A stretch of DNA of 64,000 nucleotides from assembly GCA_013816485.1 (NCBI GenBank), contig JACDEI010000001.1:186001-250000 (forward strand). Direction: 5' to 3'. The notes under the pieces were generated by a model. It ran no database searches, was not told the DNA's origin, and saw nothing but the letters and a program-made list of their open reading frames with translations. This DNA is from Planctomycetota bacterium (GTDB lineage: Bacteria; Planctomycetota; UBA11346). The translations under genes and the position numbers were made by a program. Positions 23,141 through 33,440 of the stretch are shown here, piece by piece. Every line of letters starts with the position of its first letter. Positions within the stretch are counted from its first letter, which is position 1.

Positions 23141-23599
23141 TCCCTAAAATGGATCTGCGGCGTTTCGTGTGAGTCCTTTCCCTGCCATTGGCTCGGCGGG
23201 TCCAACTACATTGAGCGATAAACCGCATCGAATTGTACAGGAGGCGCAGAGACGCGAAGATCGGATGAGGGTTAAAGAGCAGGGGATATCGGTGTAAAGC
23301 CACTTTCGCCTCCTCCGATCTCCGCGTCTCTGCGCCTCCTGTTCGCTGTCAGGCATCATCTCCGGTCAGCCAAGGACCCACACGAAATTACGCAGAGCCT
23401 ATTAATCTAACCCTTTGTCTTTCCGTGGCGTCGTGGCGGTTCATTTTTTTAGGATCACTGGGTTCATGCCTAGTCACCATGGTGTTCACCAAAGCGTGAT
23501 GCATCTGGTGCTCGACGACCTTCTCGCGCTGACGCGGGTACGTCTACTGCGGGAGCAGAATCCTCTGGCCCTTAAACGTCATCCGGCGAGGTGACAGGA
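23141..23599. other. Intergenic region with a 29-bp inverted repeat
   Basis: This contains the palindrome at 23237-23342 and a single arm (about 23410-23445) related to the dyad at 1423-1523. A 42-codon frame at 23466-23594 has no ribosome site and is not called. Nothing else is seen. Confidence 0.6.
23237..23342. repeat. 29-bp inverted repeat built from 'gcgcagaga' words
   Basis: Arms 23237-23265 (beginning ACAGGAGGCGCAGAGACGCG) and 23314-23342 match in 28 of 29 positions across a 48-base loop. It lies between convergent gene ends. Confidence 0.9.
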
Positions 23600-26500
23600 T
23601 CAGCGTTCCTGCGCTCGGCCACGGCAGCTGCGCACCGCCTGCACCTGATGGGCACCACCGTCATCGTCCAGGTCCAGCCGGTGGTCCGCGACGATCTTCC
23701 CATCAATCAGCGTCGACGGTTCACCGCGCGTGATGGTGATGATCCAGGAGGTGGAGCCCCGGCGGTAGGTGACGGTGAAGCCACTCCAGTCCTCCGGCAG
23801 CAGCGGTTCGATCACTAGCCGGCGTTCGTCTAGGCGCAGCCCGAGCAGTTCCTCGACCAGCGTGCGGTAGAGCCAGCCGGCGGAGCCGGTGTACCAGCTC
23901 CAGCCGCCGCGGCCGGTCCATGGCTCGACGCCATAGACATCGCCGCACAGGACGTAGGGCTCAGTGCGGTGCAGCTCCAGTCGGCGTGGGTCGGCGCCGC
24001 GGCGGATGGGATCGAGCAGGCGCACGACCTCCCAAGCACGTTTGGCATCCCCCATCCGGGCGAAGGCGAAGGCGACCCACACGGCGGCGTGGGTGTATTG
24101 GCCGCCGTTCTCCCGCACTCCCTCGGGATAGCCGCGGATGTATCCGGGATCGCCGTCGTGCTCACCGAAGGGTGGTGTGAACAGGCGGACGATCCCGTGA
24201 TCATGATCGATGAGATGATGTTCCACCGCATCCATCGCCATGCGTGTGCGCCCGGGATCCGGCGCGCCGGCGATCACCGCCCAGCTCTGCGGCAGCGAAT
24301 CGATGCGGCACGCGCTGTTGGCCGCGCTGCCGATGGGGTTACCGGCATCGTCGTAGGCGCGCCGGTACCAGCCGCCGTCCCACGCGGCGTCGGCGCTCTG
24401 CAGCAGGTCCTCGTTCCACTTCGCCAGCTCATCCGCTGCCTGTGGGGTGCGCGCGCGCATCAGCGGAAGGAACCCATCGATGACGTGGTGCAGGAAGAAC
24501 GCCAACCACACGCTTTCACCCCGTCCGTGGTGTCCCAGGCGGTCGAAGCCGTCGTTCCAGTCGCCGCTGCCGATCAGCGGCAGGCCATGCGCCCCCAGTC
24601 CTTGCGCGCGCGTGAGGGCACGCACGCAGTGCTCATAAAGCGATGCGCGTTCACCGCTGTCGATCGGCTGTTCGTAGAGATCGCCCTCGCTGGGCAGCTC
24701 GCGGGTGGCGCTGATGAAGGGGATCTCCTGGTCGAGGATGGCGCGCTCGCCCGTGGCTTCGAGGTAACGCACCACCGCCGCCGGCAGCCACACCAGATCG
24801 TCGCTGCACCTGGTGCGTACTCCGCGCCCAGCGGGCGGATGCCACCAGTGCTGCACGTCGCCTTCGACGAACTGACGCGAAGCGGCCAGCAGGATCTGCT
24901 GACGCAGCAACCCAGGATCGAGGTGCACCAACGCCATGGCATCCTGCAACTGGTCGCGGAATCCGATCGCGCCGCCCGACTGGTACCAGGCACCACGCGC
25001 CCACAGTCGGCAAGCGATGGTCTGGTAAGGCAGCCAGCGGTTGACCAGCAGATCGAGCGCACGGTCTGGCGTGGCGATCTCCACCGCGCCGCACAGCGAC
25101 TGCCAGTGCGCCGCGACCTCGGCCTGTCCGGAGCCGGCCATCGCCGGAGTACACCAACGCGCTGCGCGGCTGGCGGCCTCCGCCCCGTCGCCGCAGGCGA
25201 GCACGAACACCACTTCGCGTACTTGCCCTGGGGCGAGTTCGAAGGGGGCCTGCATCGCCAGGCAGGGATCGAGTGCCGCGCCGGTGTTGCCGTCCAGTCC
25301 GCTGCGCACCATCATCTCGGGAGCGTCCCAGTCGCGGTTGCGTCCCAGCACGGTGCTGCGGTCACCGCTCACGGAGCGGTTGCGCAGGTTGACGTCGAGC
25401 ACGACGTGACGGTGCGCCAGGTCGGGATGGTGGGGATTGTGCGCCACCAGCGCATTGTTGAGCGGGTCGCGGGCGGTGATAACGAAGGGCGCTTCGCGTC
25501 GTCGTTGTTCGCCCAGCACTAGTTCGCCGCACCAGCTCACGCTCAGGCGGCGCATACGTTCGCCGCGGTTGGTGATGCGCCAACGCCACAACCGCACCGG
25601 TTCGTGAGTGGCGACGAAGGTGGTCATCTCACTGATGAGATCGTCATGATGGCAGGTGAAGGTGCTCATCCCCGCGGCATGCCGCACCACGTAACGCGCC
25701 GGGGCCGGGGCCGGCCACGGACTGGGGGACCAGAAGCCACCATCCTCCTCGTCCCGCAGGTAGAGCGCCTCGCCGCAGTGTTCGCTGACGCTGTCGTGTG
25801 GCCAGGGCGTCAGGCGGAACTCATGGCAGTTGCCGTCCCAGGTGCACGACGCACCGCTGGCGGATACCAGGGCCCCGAAGTGCTCATTGGCCAGCACGTT
25901 GATCCATGGGGCTGGGGTCGCGGCGCTGGGATCGAGCACGATCACGTAGGCTCCCTGGGTGTCGAAGCCACCCAGGCCATTGAGGAAGGACAGCCCCGCC
26001 GGAATCGGTGCCGGTGCCATCGCGCGGCTGCGTGGCGCGCGCGGCGGCACTAGGCGTTCCATCGCCCGCGCCGGACGCGGACGACGTGCGGCCTGGGCGA
26101 GGAACGCTCCCTGCGCAGCATCGAGCACCACCCGGGCGGCGGCGAACAGCGCGATGCGATCGTCATCGCTGACCTGGTCGGCGTGGCGCAGGATCACCGT
26201 GCCCGGATGGCCATCGAGCGGTCTGGCCTGCTCCACCAGGGTCGTCAGGCGCTCATGCAGATCCTGACGGTAGGCGGTGGGATCATCGTTCCACAACACC
26301 ACGTCCACCGGCAGGCCCTTGGACCGCCACCAGCCATAGGCACCCAGGCAGTCGCTCACGACCTCGAGGTCCGTGGCGGCCGCGATGCGCAGCAGCAGGA
26401 TCGGCAGATCGCCGGAGATGCCGTGCGCCCACAGCGCGGATTGCGGCCGGCGGTTGAGCGCCACCACTCCGGCCGGCGCGCGCCAGGCGTTGGAGACCGT

Positions 26501-29500
26501 TGCCAGAGCCGCTACCAGCCGTGCGGCCGCCTGTGCGGTCTCTTCGCTGATGCCGAGCTGATGCAGCAGCAGTCGCGCCTGCGCCCACGCCAGGCCGGCG
26601 ATCCGATCAGTCAGCGCACGCTCCCGGTAGCGTGCCGCCAATGCCTCGGCGCCGGCCTGATCCTCGGCGAAGCCCCACACCACATCGACAACCACCGTCA
26701 CGTCCGGCGGCAGGTGGATACGCCGCCGTAGGGCGGCCACCCCGTCAAGCGGCAGGTTTACGCAGCCGGCGAGGGGTCCGGCACGATCGAGGGCCGCGGG
26801 TGTGCGCAGCGTGCGGCCACGTCCGATGAACCGCGTGCGATCGGTCTCGACCGATGCGGGGGAATGTTCGGCACCGTGCACGGTGATGAGGTGGAGGGCC
26901 ACGGGGACCGCTTCGCCGCCGCGACGTGGCCGGCGGTGGCAGAACAAAGCACCGGTTTCGGGATCGAAACGCAGCGCCAGACCCAGGCCGGAGAACGCTT
27001 GGTGGGCGATGTCCGCGGCAGGTGATCCCACCACCAGTTCACCAGCGGTGGTCAGTTCGATGGTGCGCGGCACCCCTGAGCGGTTCACCAGCGTTATGCG
27101 ACGCAGTTCGATGTCGTCCTCATTCGCCACGGCGATCTCGCAGGTGCAGTCGATGTCGTGATCGCGCCGGCGGAACTCCGCCTTGGCCTGGGTGAAGACC
27201 ACTTCGTAGGTGCGGCTGGTGACCTGCGACGGCTGATGTGTGACCGACCAGCGATGCCCGCGTTCGATGTCGTGCAGCCAGCAGAACAGTCCCTGATCCT
27301 CGTTGAGCGGATCCTCGTGCCAGCGGTTGAGCGCCAGCCCACGCCAGCGGCTGACACCACTGCCGCCGGCGCTGATCAGCACATGGTAACGGCCGTTGGA
27401 CAGCAGCGTGGCCTCCGGATGGGTAGCATTTGGATTCGTCACCACGAACGCGCCGGCGGCCTCCTCGGCGGTGGTGAGCGGGCGCGTCTCTTTCTCCAGA
27501 TCTTCGAAGGGGGGTTGCTGCGGGGCACGTTCCTGAAGCAGCAGTTCGAGTGCGCGCAGGTGCGGATCGGCGTGGAAACGCGCTCGCATCGGTGCATTGG
27601 CCAGCACGTGCACGCACGCCAGCAGCGTCATGCCCTGATGGTGGGCCATCCATGACCGCACCAGCGCCCGACGGCTACCTGGCGGCAGGCGTGCGGGCGT
27701 GTAATCGATCGCCTCGTAGAAACCGTAGCGGGCGAAGACACCCTCGTCGCGCAGACGCTTGAGGTTGCGCACGGCCGCCCGCGGATCGATCAGCAATGCG
27801 AGGGCGCTGGCATACGGCGCGATGACCAGGTCCTCGCCCAGGCCTAGTTTGAGCCCCAGGCCCGGGACGCCGAAGCCGCGGTACTGCCATTGCTGGGCGG
27901 CGTCGGTCAGGTGGTAGCCGGATTCCGACACGCCCCACGGAACGCGGTGGCTCTGGCCGTAGGCGATCTGACGCGCCAGCATCGCCCGTTGGCTGCCCGC
28001 CAGAAGCGTGTCGGGGAACTCCGGCATCAGCAGATCGGGCATGAGGTATTCAAACATCGAGCCGGACCACGACACCAACGCACCGCGTCCCTGGATGTCC
28101 ACCAGCGGGCGACCGAGGGTGAACCAGTGGTCGAGCGGCACCTGCCCACGCGCCACCGCAAGGTAACTGGTCAGGCGTGCTTCCGAGGCGAGCAGATCGT
28201 AACAGCTGCGGTCGACCCGTCCGTCGTCGACCTGCAAACCGATGGAGAACAGCCGGCGCCGCTGATGGTAGAGCGGACGGAAATCCATGGCGTCGGCTAG
28301 CGCACCGGCGCGCGCGGCGAGACGGTGCGCCTGTTCGATCAACCGTCGGGCGTCCTCACAGGCCGTCAGCGGCCGCGGCGCGGCATCATCGCTCCAGCCG
28401 ACCTCACGGTGGAAGGCGGCCCAGCCCTGTGCCTGGCGCACCATTGCCCGCACCCACCAGAGCGCATCGTCACCGACGCGCTCGAACGCCGGCTCCTGCG
28501 CCGACAGCCATTCGGCGAGGCGCAGCAGCCACACGTTCAGCGACGTTCCGGGTGACGAATCGACCAGCCGGTGCCGCACTTCGACGACCATGGCGCGGAT
28601 TTCCGGCATATTTTCGCAAGCGTGATCCAGAGCCAGCGCGGCGGCGCGCAATCCGGCGAGCACGCGCGCCGGATCGACCACCTGTCGTTCCAACGCCTGT
28701 AGACCTTGCGCCAGCACCAGCAGTGCACCGGCGAGATTGCCGCTGTCGACCGTGCTGATGTAACGCGGGGCCAGTGGTGCCAACGTGCGGGTGTCGTACC
28801 AATTGTAGAAGTGTCCGCGGTGGCGTTCCAGCCGTTCGAGCGTGTCGAGCGTGTGCTCGCAACGTTCCACCAGTGCCGTGGTCGGCAGAAAGCCGAGATC
28901 GTTTGCCGCGAGATCCGCCAGCAGCGCCATGCCGATGTTGGTCGGCGAGGTGCGATGGACGACCAGCGCCACCGGCTGCTCCTGCACGTTGTCCGGCGGC
29001 AGCCAGTGATCCTGTTCGCAGACGAAGGTCTCGAACCAGCGCCAGGTCGCGCGAGCGGTGAGCGCCACCAACTCGCGTTCATGTTCACGCAGCGGCGCAC
29101 TACCGGTTCGCAGCGGTCGGCTGAGCCACCACGCGACTAGCGGGCCCAACAGCCAGCCGCCAGCCAACAGCACGATCAGCACCTGCGTGGTGGCCGACGC
29201 GCCTAGCAATCCCAGCAGCAGCGCCGCACCAGCCACCGGACAAATCCACAACGTGCGGTAGATCCGCGACAGATCGGTGCGCGCCAGGCGCTCGGCATCG
29301 CTCGAGGTCTGCCATTCCAGCTGTCGGCGTCCACTGATCAGCGTGCGCCACAGCGCCACCGCCATCGCGTGCAGCGACAACAGGGCTTCCGCCGGCAGCA
29401 GGACCAGCGTCAGTCCCAGGCCGGCTAGCTCGGCGACGAAACGCCGGCCGATGTCGACGAGGTGCACGCGCCAACGCACCTGCTCGGCGCGCCGCGGGAT

Positions 29501-32122
29501 GGCCAGCAGGACAGCGGTCACCGGGGTGATCAGCCAGGCGATGATCAGCGCGAGACCGGCCCAGCCGCCCGAACCGCCGGTGAGGTCCGCGACCATCAAC
29601 ACCAACACCGCCGGTGGCACCAGGGCCCGGCGCAAGTTGTCGAGGATCTTCCAACGGGCGAGCAGGCCGAGCGGATTGGGTTGGCGTCGACCAGCCGCGT
29701 CGCGCACCCACGGCATCAGCCAGGCGGCGATCTGCCAATCGCCGCGCATCCAGCGATGCCGGCGCGCGCGGTCTGCCAGCAGGCTGGCCGGCTGGTCTTC
29801 GACCAGCGCCACATCGCTCACCAGGCCGGCACGTGCATAGCAGCCTTCGATGAGGTCGTGGCTGAGGATGGTGTTGTCGGGAAAACGTCCGCGCAGCGCG
29901 CGATCGAACGCCGCCACGTCATAGATGCCTTTGCCAACGAAGGAGCCCTGGTCGCAGAGGTCCTGCCAGAGGTCGGCAGAGACCCCACTGTAGGTATCAA
30001 TGCCGGGATCCGGCGCGCTGAGGCGGGCGAACCGCGAGCGCACCGCGCTCGCGGTGCTGATCGCCACCTTCGGTTGCAGCAATGCGTGGCCACCGGTGAC
30101 CATGCCATGTTCGTCGATGCGCGGCTGGATCAGCGGATGCGCCATGGTCGCGACCAGGCGCCGCGCTGCGCCCGGCGGGAGCTGGGTGTCGGTATCGAGC
30201 ACGAGGACGTAGCGGATCCCCTGGAGGGCGATCACCTCGCCATCGATGACGCTGAAGTGCTGGCGTTCACCGCGGCGGATCAGTGAATTGAGGTGTTCGA
30301 GCTTGCCGCGTTTGCGCTCCCATCCCATCCAGCAACCTTGCGCCGGGTTGTGGCGCCGCGGCCGGTGCAGCAGCAGGAACGGGCCGACCCCCGCGTGGCC
30401 ATGGCGTTCGTTGAGTGCGGCGATCGCTTGCCGTGCGGCGGCAAGCACCTCGGCGTCGCCCGGCATCTCCTGCGCGGGCGCATCGCTGAAATCAGTCAGC
30501 AGGGCGAAACGCAGCGCGGCATCGCGGTTGGCGAGCCAACGCAGTTCGAGTCCTTCCGCGAGCGCCGCGGCGTCCTCGACACGAAGCAGCATGGTCGGCA
30601 CCACCACCAGGGTGCGTTGGGATTCGCTGATACCGTCGGAGAAATCCATGCGTGGCAGACGTTGTGGCACCACCAGGCGTGCGATCAGCCAACTGAGCAG
30701 GTGCACCACCGGTTGGCTTGCCGCGGTGATGGCGATCAGCGCGGCGAGCGGCAGCAGCCACGTGGGTGAACCCACCGGCCAGGCGATGGCCAGCAACACG
30801 GCACCTGCTCCCATGCTCGCCAGCAGCACGGCGGCGATGAACGGGATACCACCGTACCGCCGTCGCCATTCGGCAAACAGGCATGGCAACGAGCGGCCGA
30901 GCCCGAGTTCGCGCTCCAGCTCCCGACGTCCCGCGCCGAGCAGCCAATAGCCCGTGTGCCCTGCCGCTGCGCTGCCGGCCTCGGCCAGGCGCACGGCCGT
31001 GCGGGCGACCTCCGGTTCGTCGCGACGGCTGCGACGGGCGAGGGTCTCCACCGCGTGACGGTAGGAATCGCGCGTCGCGTCGTCCATGCGCGGATGGATG
31101 CTGGCGGGGTCACGTAGCAGTTCACGCTCGACCATGCTGGCGCTCTCGACGAACGAGCGCCAATCGACCTCATCGAGGTCGCGCAGGCTGGTGATGGTCA
31201 CCTCGGCGGTGAGTTGGTCGTTGGCCTGTGCGCTGGTGTGGCGCAGATCCTCGTCACGCTCCGGGTGCTGCCCGGATGCGCGTCGCGCATCGAGCCAGCC
31301 GCCGACCAACGCCTGGACCGGCGGGTGTCCGCGCAACAGCCGGCGGAGCTCGGCGATGAAGGCGACCGGGGGATCCGGCAGGGCCGCGGAGAGCCGTCCG
31401 ACCTCGTTGACCAGGTTCGCGGGACGTTCCTCGGCGACGGCGACAAGGCGCTGCGACCACAGTCCGGCCTCGACGGTGGCCTGGTAGGTCTGCGACACTC
31501 GCCGTCCGAGCCGGGCGAGTTTGGCGATCAGCCCCAGGCGCAACATGATCGGTGTTGCCCACAATTCGCCGAGCAGCAGGGGGTGGCTTTCCTGGTAGGC
31601 CTCGATGAAGGCGAGCAGGGTTTCGGGATCGAGACGCCCGTCGACATCGGCGATGTATTCGCGGGCGAGCACTAGCACGCGCGGCAGTCCGCTCACGGAC
31701 CCCTGGCGCAGCTGCGGCAGGCGACGGCTGTAGGAGCGTGGCAGGTGACGACGGACGGTGGTGACCTGATCGCGGATGAGCACCCGGTTGTCGAGCAGCC
31801 ACAAGGCGGCCGGCGGCAGACGGTGCCCGGCGCGCATACCACTGGTCAGGTCATCGATCGCGTGTTCAAGCACGGCCGCGTTGTCATGCAGCCAGCGCAG
31901 CAGGTGGTCCCGACCACCCGTGCCGGGCAGGCCATGCAACGAGGCGAGGTCACGCGCATGGGCGATCAGGCGATCATGCGTGACCGGGACATTCGGCAGC
32001 GCTTCCTGCGGATCGTCGAAGAGGATGAGCGGCTTGGTGGACGTCGGCAGCAGGAGCATGGGAGCCTGGAGTGGGGAGGAGACGGACATCGCCGTTAGCA
32101 ACTCATGGACCAAGTGGGCCAT
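23600..32122 (-). CDS. ndvB: Giant cyclic beta-1,2-glucan synthase (NdvB/ChvB type)
   Basis: About 2840 residues, the largest gene in the window. Order: N-terminal region; two membrane segments near 430-480; GT84 glucosyltransferase with LVLDTDTQLP (near 640) and RRHRWMRGDWQ (near 795); further membrane helices at about 880-1020; a glycoamylase-like domain around 1200-1700 (MFEYLMPDLLMPEF near 1360); and a C-terminal GH94 phosphorylase domain with GSGDWNDGFD (near 2520). These modules together build, cyclise and trim periplasmic beta-1,2-glucans used in osmotic and envelope adaptation. The start at 32122 (MAHLVHELL) follows GAGGGA; alternatives are 32161 and 32089. It is monocistronic. Confidence 0.9.
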   Translation of the reverse strand: MAHLVHELLTAMSVSSPLQAPMLLLPTSTKPLILFDDPQEALPNVPVTHDRLIAHARDLASLHGLPGTGGRDHLLRWLHDNAAVLEHAIDDLTSGMRAGHRLPPAALWLLDNRVLIRDQVTTVRRHLPRSYSRRLPQLRQGSVSGLPRVLVLAREYIADVDGRLDPETLLAFIEAYQESHPLLLGELWATPIMLRLGLIAKLARLGRRVSQTYQATVEAGLWSQRLVAVAEERPANLVNEVGRLSAALPDPPVAFIAELRRLLRGHPPVQALVGGWLDARRASGQHPERDEDLRHTSAQANDQLTAEVTITSLRDLDEVDWRSFVESASMVERELLRDPASIHPRMDDATRDSYRHAVETLARRSRRDEPEVARTAVRLAEAGSAAAGHTGYWLLGAGRRELERELGLGRSLPCLFAEWRRRYGGIPFIAAVLLASMGAGAVLLAIAWPVGSPTWLLPLAALIAITAASQPVVHLLSWLIARLVVPQRLPRMDFSDGISESQRTLVVVPTMLLRVEDAAALAEGLELRWLANRDAALRFALLTDFSDAPAQEMPGDAEVLAAARQAIAALNERHGHAGVGPFLLLHRPRRHNPAQGCWMGWERKRGKLEHLNSLIRRGERQHFSVIDGEVIALQGIRYVLVLDTDTQLPPGAARRLVATMAHPLIQPRIDEHGMVTGGHALLQPKVAISTASAVRSRFARLSAPDPGIDTYSGVSADLWQDLCDQGSFVGKGIYDVAAFDRALRGRFPDNTILSHDLIEGCYARAGLVSDVALVEDQPASLLADRARRHRWMRGDWQIAAWLMPWVRDAAGRRQPNPLGLLARWKILDNLRRALVPPAVLVLMVADLTGGSGGWAGLALIIAWLITPVTAVLLAIPRRAEQVRWRVHLVDIGRRFVAELAGLGLTLVLLPAEALLSLHAMAVALWRTLISGRRQLEWQTSSDAERLARTDLSRIYRTLWICPVAGAALLLGLLGASATTQVLIVLLAGGWLLGPLVAWWLSRPLRTGSAPLREHERELVALTARATWRWFETFVCEQDHWLPPDNVQEQPVALVVHRTSPTNIGMALLADLAANDLGFLPTTALVERCEHTLDTLERLERHRGHFYNWYDTRTLAPLAPRYISTVDSGNLAGALLVLAQGLQALERQVVDPARVLAGLRAAALALDHACENMPEIRAMVVEVRHRLVDSSPGTSLNVWLLRLAEWLSAQEPAFERVGDDALWWVRAMVRQAQGWAAFHREVGWSDDAAPRPLTACEDARRLIEQAHRLAARAGALADAMDFRPLYHQRRRLFSIGLQVDDGRVDRSCYDLLASEARLTSYLAVARGQVPLDHWFTLGRPLVDIQGRGALVSWSGSMFEYLMPDLLMPEFPDTLLAGSQRAMLARQIAYGQSHRVPWGVSESGYHLTDAAQQWQYRGFGVPGLGLKLGLGEDLVIAPYASALALLIDPRAAVRNLKRLRDEGVFARYGFYEAIDYTPARLPPGSRRALVRSWMAHHQGMTLLACVHVLANAPMRARFHADPHLRALELLLQERAPQQPPFEDLEKETRPLTTAEEAAGAFVVTNPNATHPEATLLSNGRYHVLISAGGSGVSRWRGLALNRWHEDPLNEDQGLFCWLHDIERGHRWSVTHQPSQVTSRTYEVVFTQAKAEFRRRDHDIDCTCEIAVANEDDIELRRITLVNRSGVPRTIELTTAGELVVGSPAADIAHQAFSGLGLALRFDPETGALFCHRRPRRGGEAVPVALHLITVHGAEHSPASVETDRTRFIGRGRTLRTPAALDRAGPLAGCVNLPLDGVAALRRRIHLPPDVTVVVDVVWGFAEDQAGAEALAARYRERALTDRIAGLAWAQARLLLHQLGISEETAQAAARLVAALATVSNAWRAPAGVVALNRRPQSALWAHGISGDLPILLLRIAAATDLEVVSDCLGAYGWWRSKGLPVDVVLWNDDPTAYRQDLHERLTTLVEQARPLDGHPGTVILRHADQVSDDDRIALFAAARVVLDAAQGAFLAQAARRPRPARAMERLVPPRAPRSRAMAPAPIPAGLSFLNGLGGFDTQGAYVIVLDPSAATPAPWINVLANEHFGALVSASGASCTWDGNCHEFRLTPWPHDSVSEHCGEALYLRDEEDGGFWSPSPWPAPAPARYVVRHAAGMSTFTCHHDDLISEMTTFVATHEPVRLWRWRITNRGERMRRLSVSWCGELVLGEQRRREAPFVITARDPLNNALVAHNPHHPDLAHRHVVLDVNLRNRSVSGDRSTVLGRNRDWDAPEMMVRSGLDGNTGAALDPCLAMQAPFELAPGQVREVVFVLACGDGAEAASRAARWCTPAMAGSGQAEVAAHWQSLCGAVEIATPDRALDLLVNRWLPYQTIACRLWARGAWYQSGGAIGFRDQLQDAMALVHLDPGLLRQQILLAASRQFVEGDVQHWWHPPAGRGVRTRCSDDLVWLPAAVVRYLEATGERAILDQEIPFISATRELPSEGDLYEQPIDSGERASLYEHCVRALTRAQGLGAHGLPLIGSGDWNDGFDRLGHHGRGESVWLAFFLHHVIDGFLPLMRARTPQAADELAKWNEDLLQSADAAWDGGWYRRAYDDAGNPIGSAANSACRIDSLPQSWAVIAGAPDPGRTRMAMDAVEHHLIDHDHGIVRLFTPPFGEHDGDPGYIRGYPEGVRENGGQYTHAAVWVAFAFARMGDAKRAWEVVRLLDPIRRGADPRRLELHRTEPYVLCGDVYGVEPWTGRGGWSWYTGSAGWLYRTLVEELLGLRLDERRLVIEPLLPEDWSGFTVTYRRGSTSWIITITRGEPSTLIDGKIVADHRLDLDDDGGAHQVQAVRSCRGRAQER

Positions 32123-32479
32123 CCGGTATCCCTCAGTGCCCGGTGCCATGCGGGAGTCCACACGCGTGCTTCATGCGTGGCGCAGGTTTTGCAGGGGTGG
32201 TGCCCTGCGGATTGCAGGGGGAACATCCGCGGACGGCCATCGTCGCGGTGAGGCATGCTGCACGGCGGGGCCCGCCTAACGGCGGTATATCATCTTGCCA
32301 CTGCGGCGGGACCGCGTGGCGCACAGGCGGCGGCAGCGCTGAGAATCCCACTCCCGTCGTGGTCTTGCCGGTGATCCGGCGGTTGGTGCGCGCGTGGCGA
32401 TGGGCAGTGGTCCCGGCGACTGGCACGCTACGTGCAAAGGTTGTGGCGTATCCAGTACCCTTCATTCAAGGAACCAGTC
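32123..32479. other. Divergent region between ndvB and the BON lipoprotein gene
   Basis: This contains short GC hairpins (for example GCAGGGGTGGTGCCCTGC at about 32190-32207) and one -24/-12-like motif for the + strand. No gene is supported. Confidence 0.55.
32421..32436 (+). promoter_or_regulatory. Sigma-54-like -24/-12 promoter for the BON lipoprotein
   Basis: TGGCACG-CTAC-GTGCA with correct spacing. The predicted start near 32447 gives a 33-base leader with AAGGAA before the ATG at 32480. Confidence 0.65.
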
Positions 32480-33379
32480 ATGAAACCCGCTTCCCTCATC
32501 CTGGTGCCAGCGCTCGTGCTCGCTCTGGGACTCACCGGCTGCAACGACAACACCGCACGCAGCAAGTACCCGGACCGCTCGGCGGAGACCAAGGCCGAGA
32601 CTGATGCCATCCGTCGCGACGGTGAGCGTCGTGAAGAGGTCATCGACCGCGACCTGCAACAGACCTTCACGGCGCTGTCGTTCTCCGAGCAGCAGAATGC
32701 CGACAAGGCCAAGCTCGAACGGGAACGCATCGCCATCGAGCGTGATCGCAAGATCCAGCCGCTCGAGGCCAAGAAGGCCGCGGTGGAGGACAAGGCCATG
32801 CGCGATAGTGAGCGCATCGATCAGGAAACCGCGAGCAAGACTGCCACCGTGGCGGGCGAAGAAGCGGCCAGCATCAAGGCGGAAGCGGCCAGCCGCATCG
32901 CCGAGGTCAAGCGCGACGCGGCCGCGCGCCTCGCCGAGATCGAGCCGGACATCCGCGATGCCAGGCAGGCGGCACAGACCAGTCTTGCCAATGTCGATGA
33001 TAGCGAGGCCAAGGAGCAGGGAAAAATCATGGCCAAGCGCGCGGAAGCCGAGCGCAAGGCGCGTGAGGAGAAGCTCACGGTCAACGCCGATACCACCGCC
33101 AAACTCGATAAGGTGGGCAAGGACAGCGCTGAGCGTCGCGACGAGCGACGCAGCCGTGACGCGGACATGCGTGAGAAGGACGAGCGCATCACCTCCGATG
33201 TGCAGAAGGACATCGCTCGTCACGGCGACTCCGCGCGTGGTGTCACGGTCAGCACCGACAACGGCGTGGTCGTGTTGGGTGGCGCAGTACGCAACGACAC
33301 GGTACGCCAGCAGGTCGCGTCCGATGCGCAGCGCATCTCCGGTGTGGTGCGGGTCGACAACCGCATCGCTGTCCACTGA
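32480..33379 (+). CDS. Coiled-coil lipoprotein with C-terminal BON domain
   Basis: A 299-residue lipoprotein: signal peptide and lipobox LGLTGC (about residues 16-21), then a long highly charged coiled coil (about 35-240) rich in Lys, Glu, Arg and Ala, and a C-terminal BON domain (about 245-299: ITSDVQKDIARHG; GVTVSTDNGVVVLGGAVRND; ISGVVRVDNRIAVH). BON domains bind membranes, as in OsmY. The coiled coil may span the periplasm. It is preceded by an ideal -24/-12 promoter and ribosome site, and is followed by a methyltransferase gene 61 bp on. Confidence 0.8.
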   Translation: MKPASLILVPALVLALGLTGCNDNTARSKYPDRSAETKAETDAIRRDGERREEVIDRDLQQTFTALSFSEQQNADKAKLERERIAIERDRKIQPLEAKKAAVEDKAMRDSERIDQETASKTATVAGEEAASIKAEAASRIAEVKRDAAARLAEIEPDIRDARQAAQTSLANVDDSEAKEQGKIMAKRAEAERKAREEKLTVNADTTAKLDKVGKDSAERRDERRSRDADMREKDERITSDVQKDIARHGDSARGVTVSTDNGVVVLGGAVRNDTVRQQVASDAQRISGVVRVDNRIAVH

Positions 33380-33440
33380 GCCATCCGCCCATGCCCCACG
33401 CCCGGCGCTGACGGACGTGGGGTCGTTCGGGAGACCTGTC

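Noticed and set aside
23466-23594. A 42-codon frame in the intergenic region before ndvB
   Set aside because: No ribosome site, no recognisable features and borderline length.
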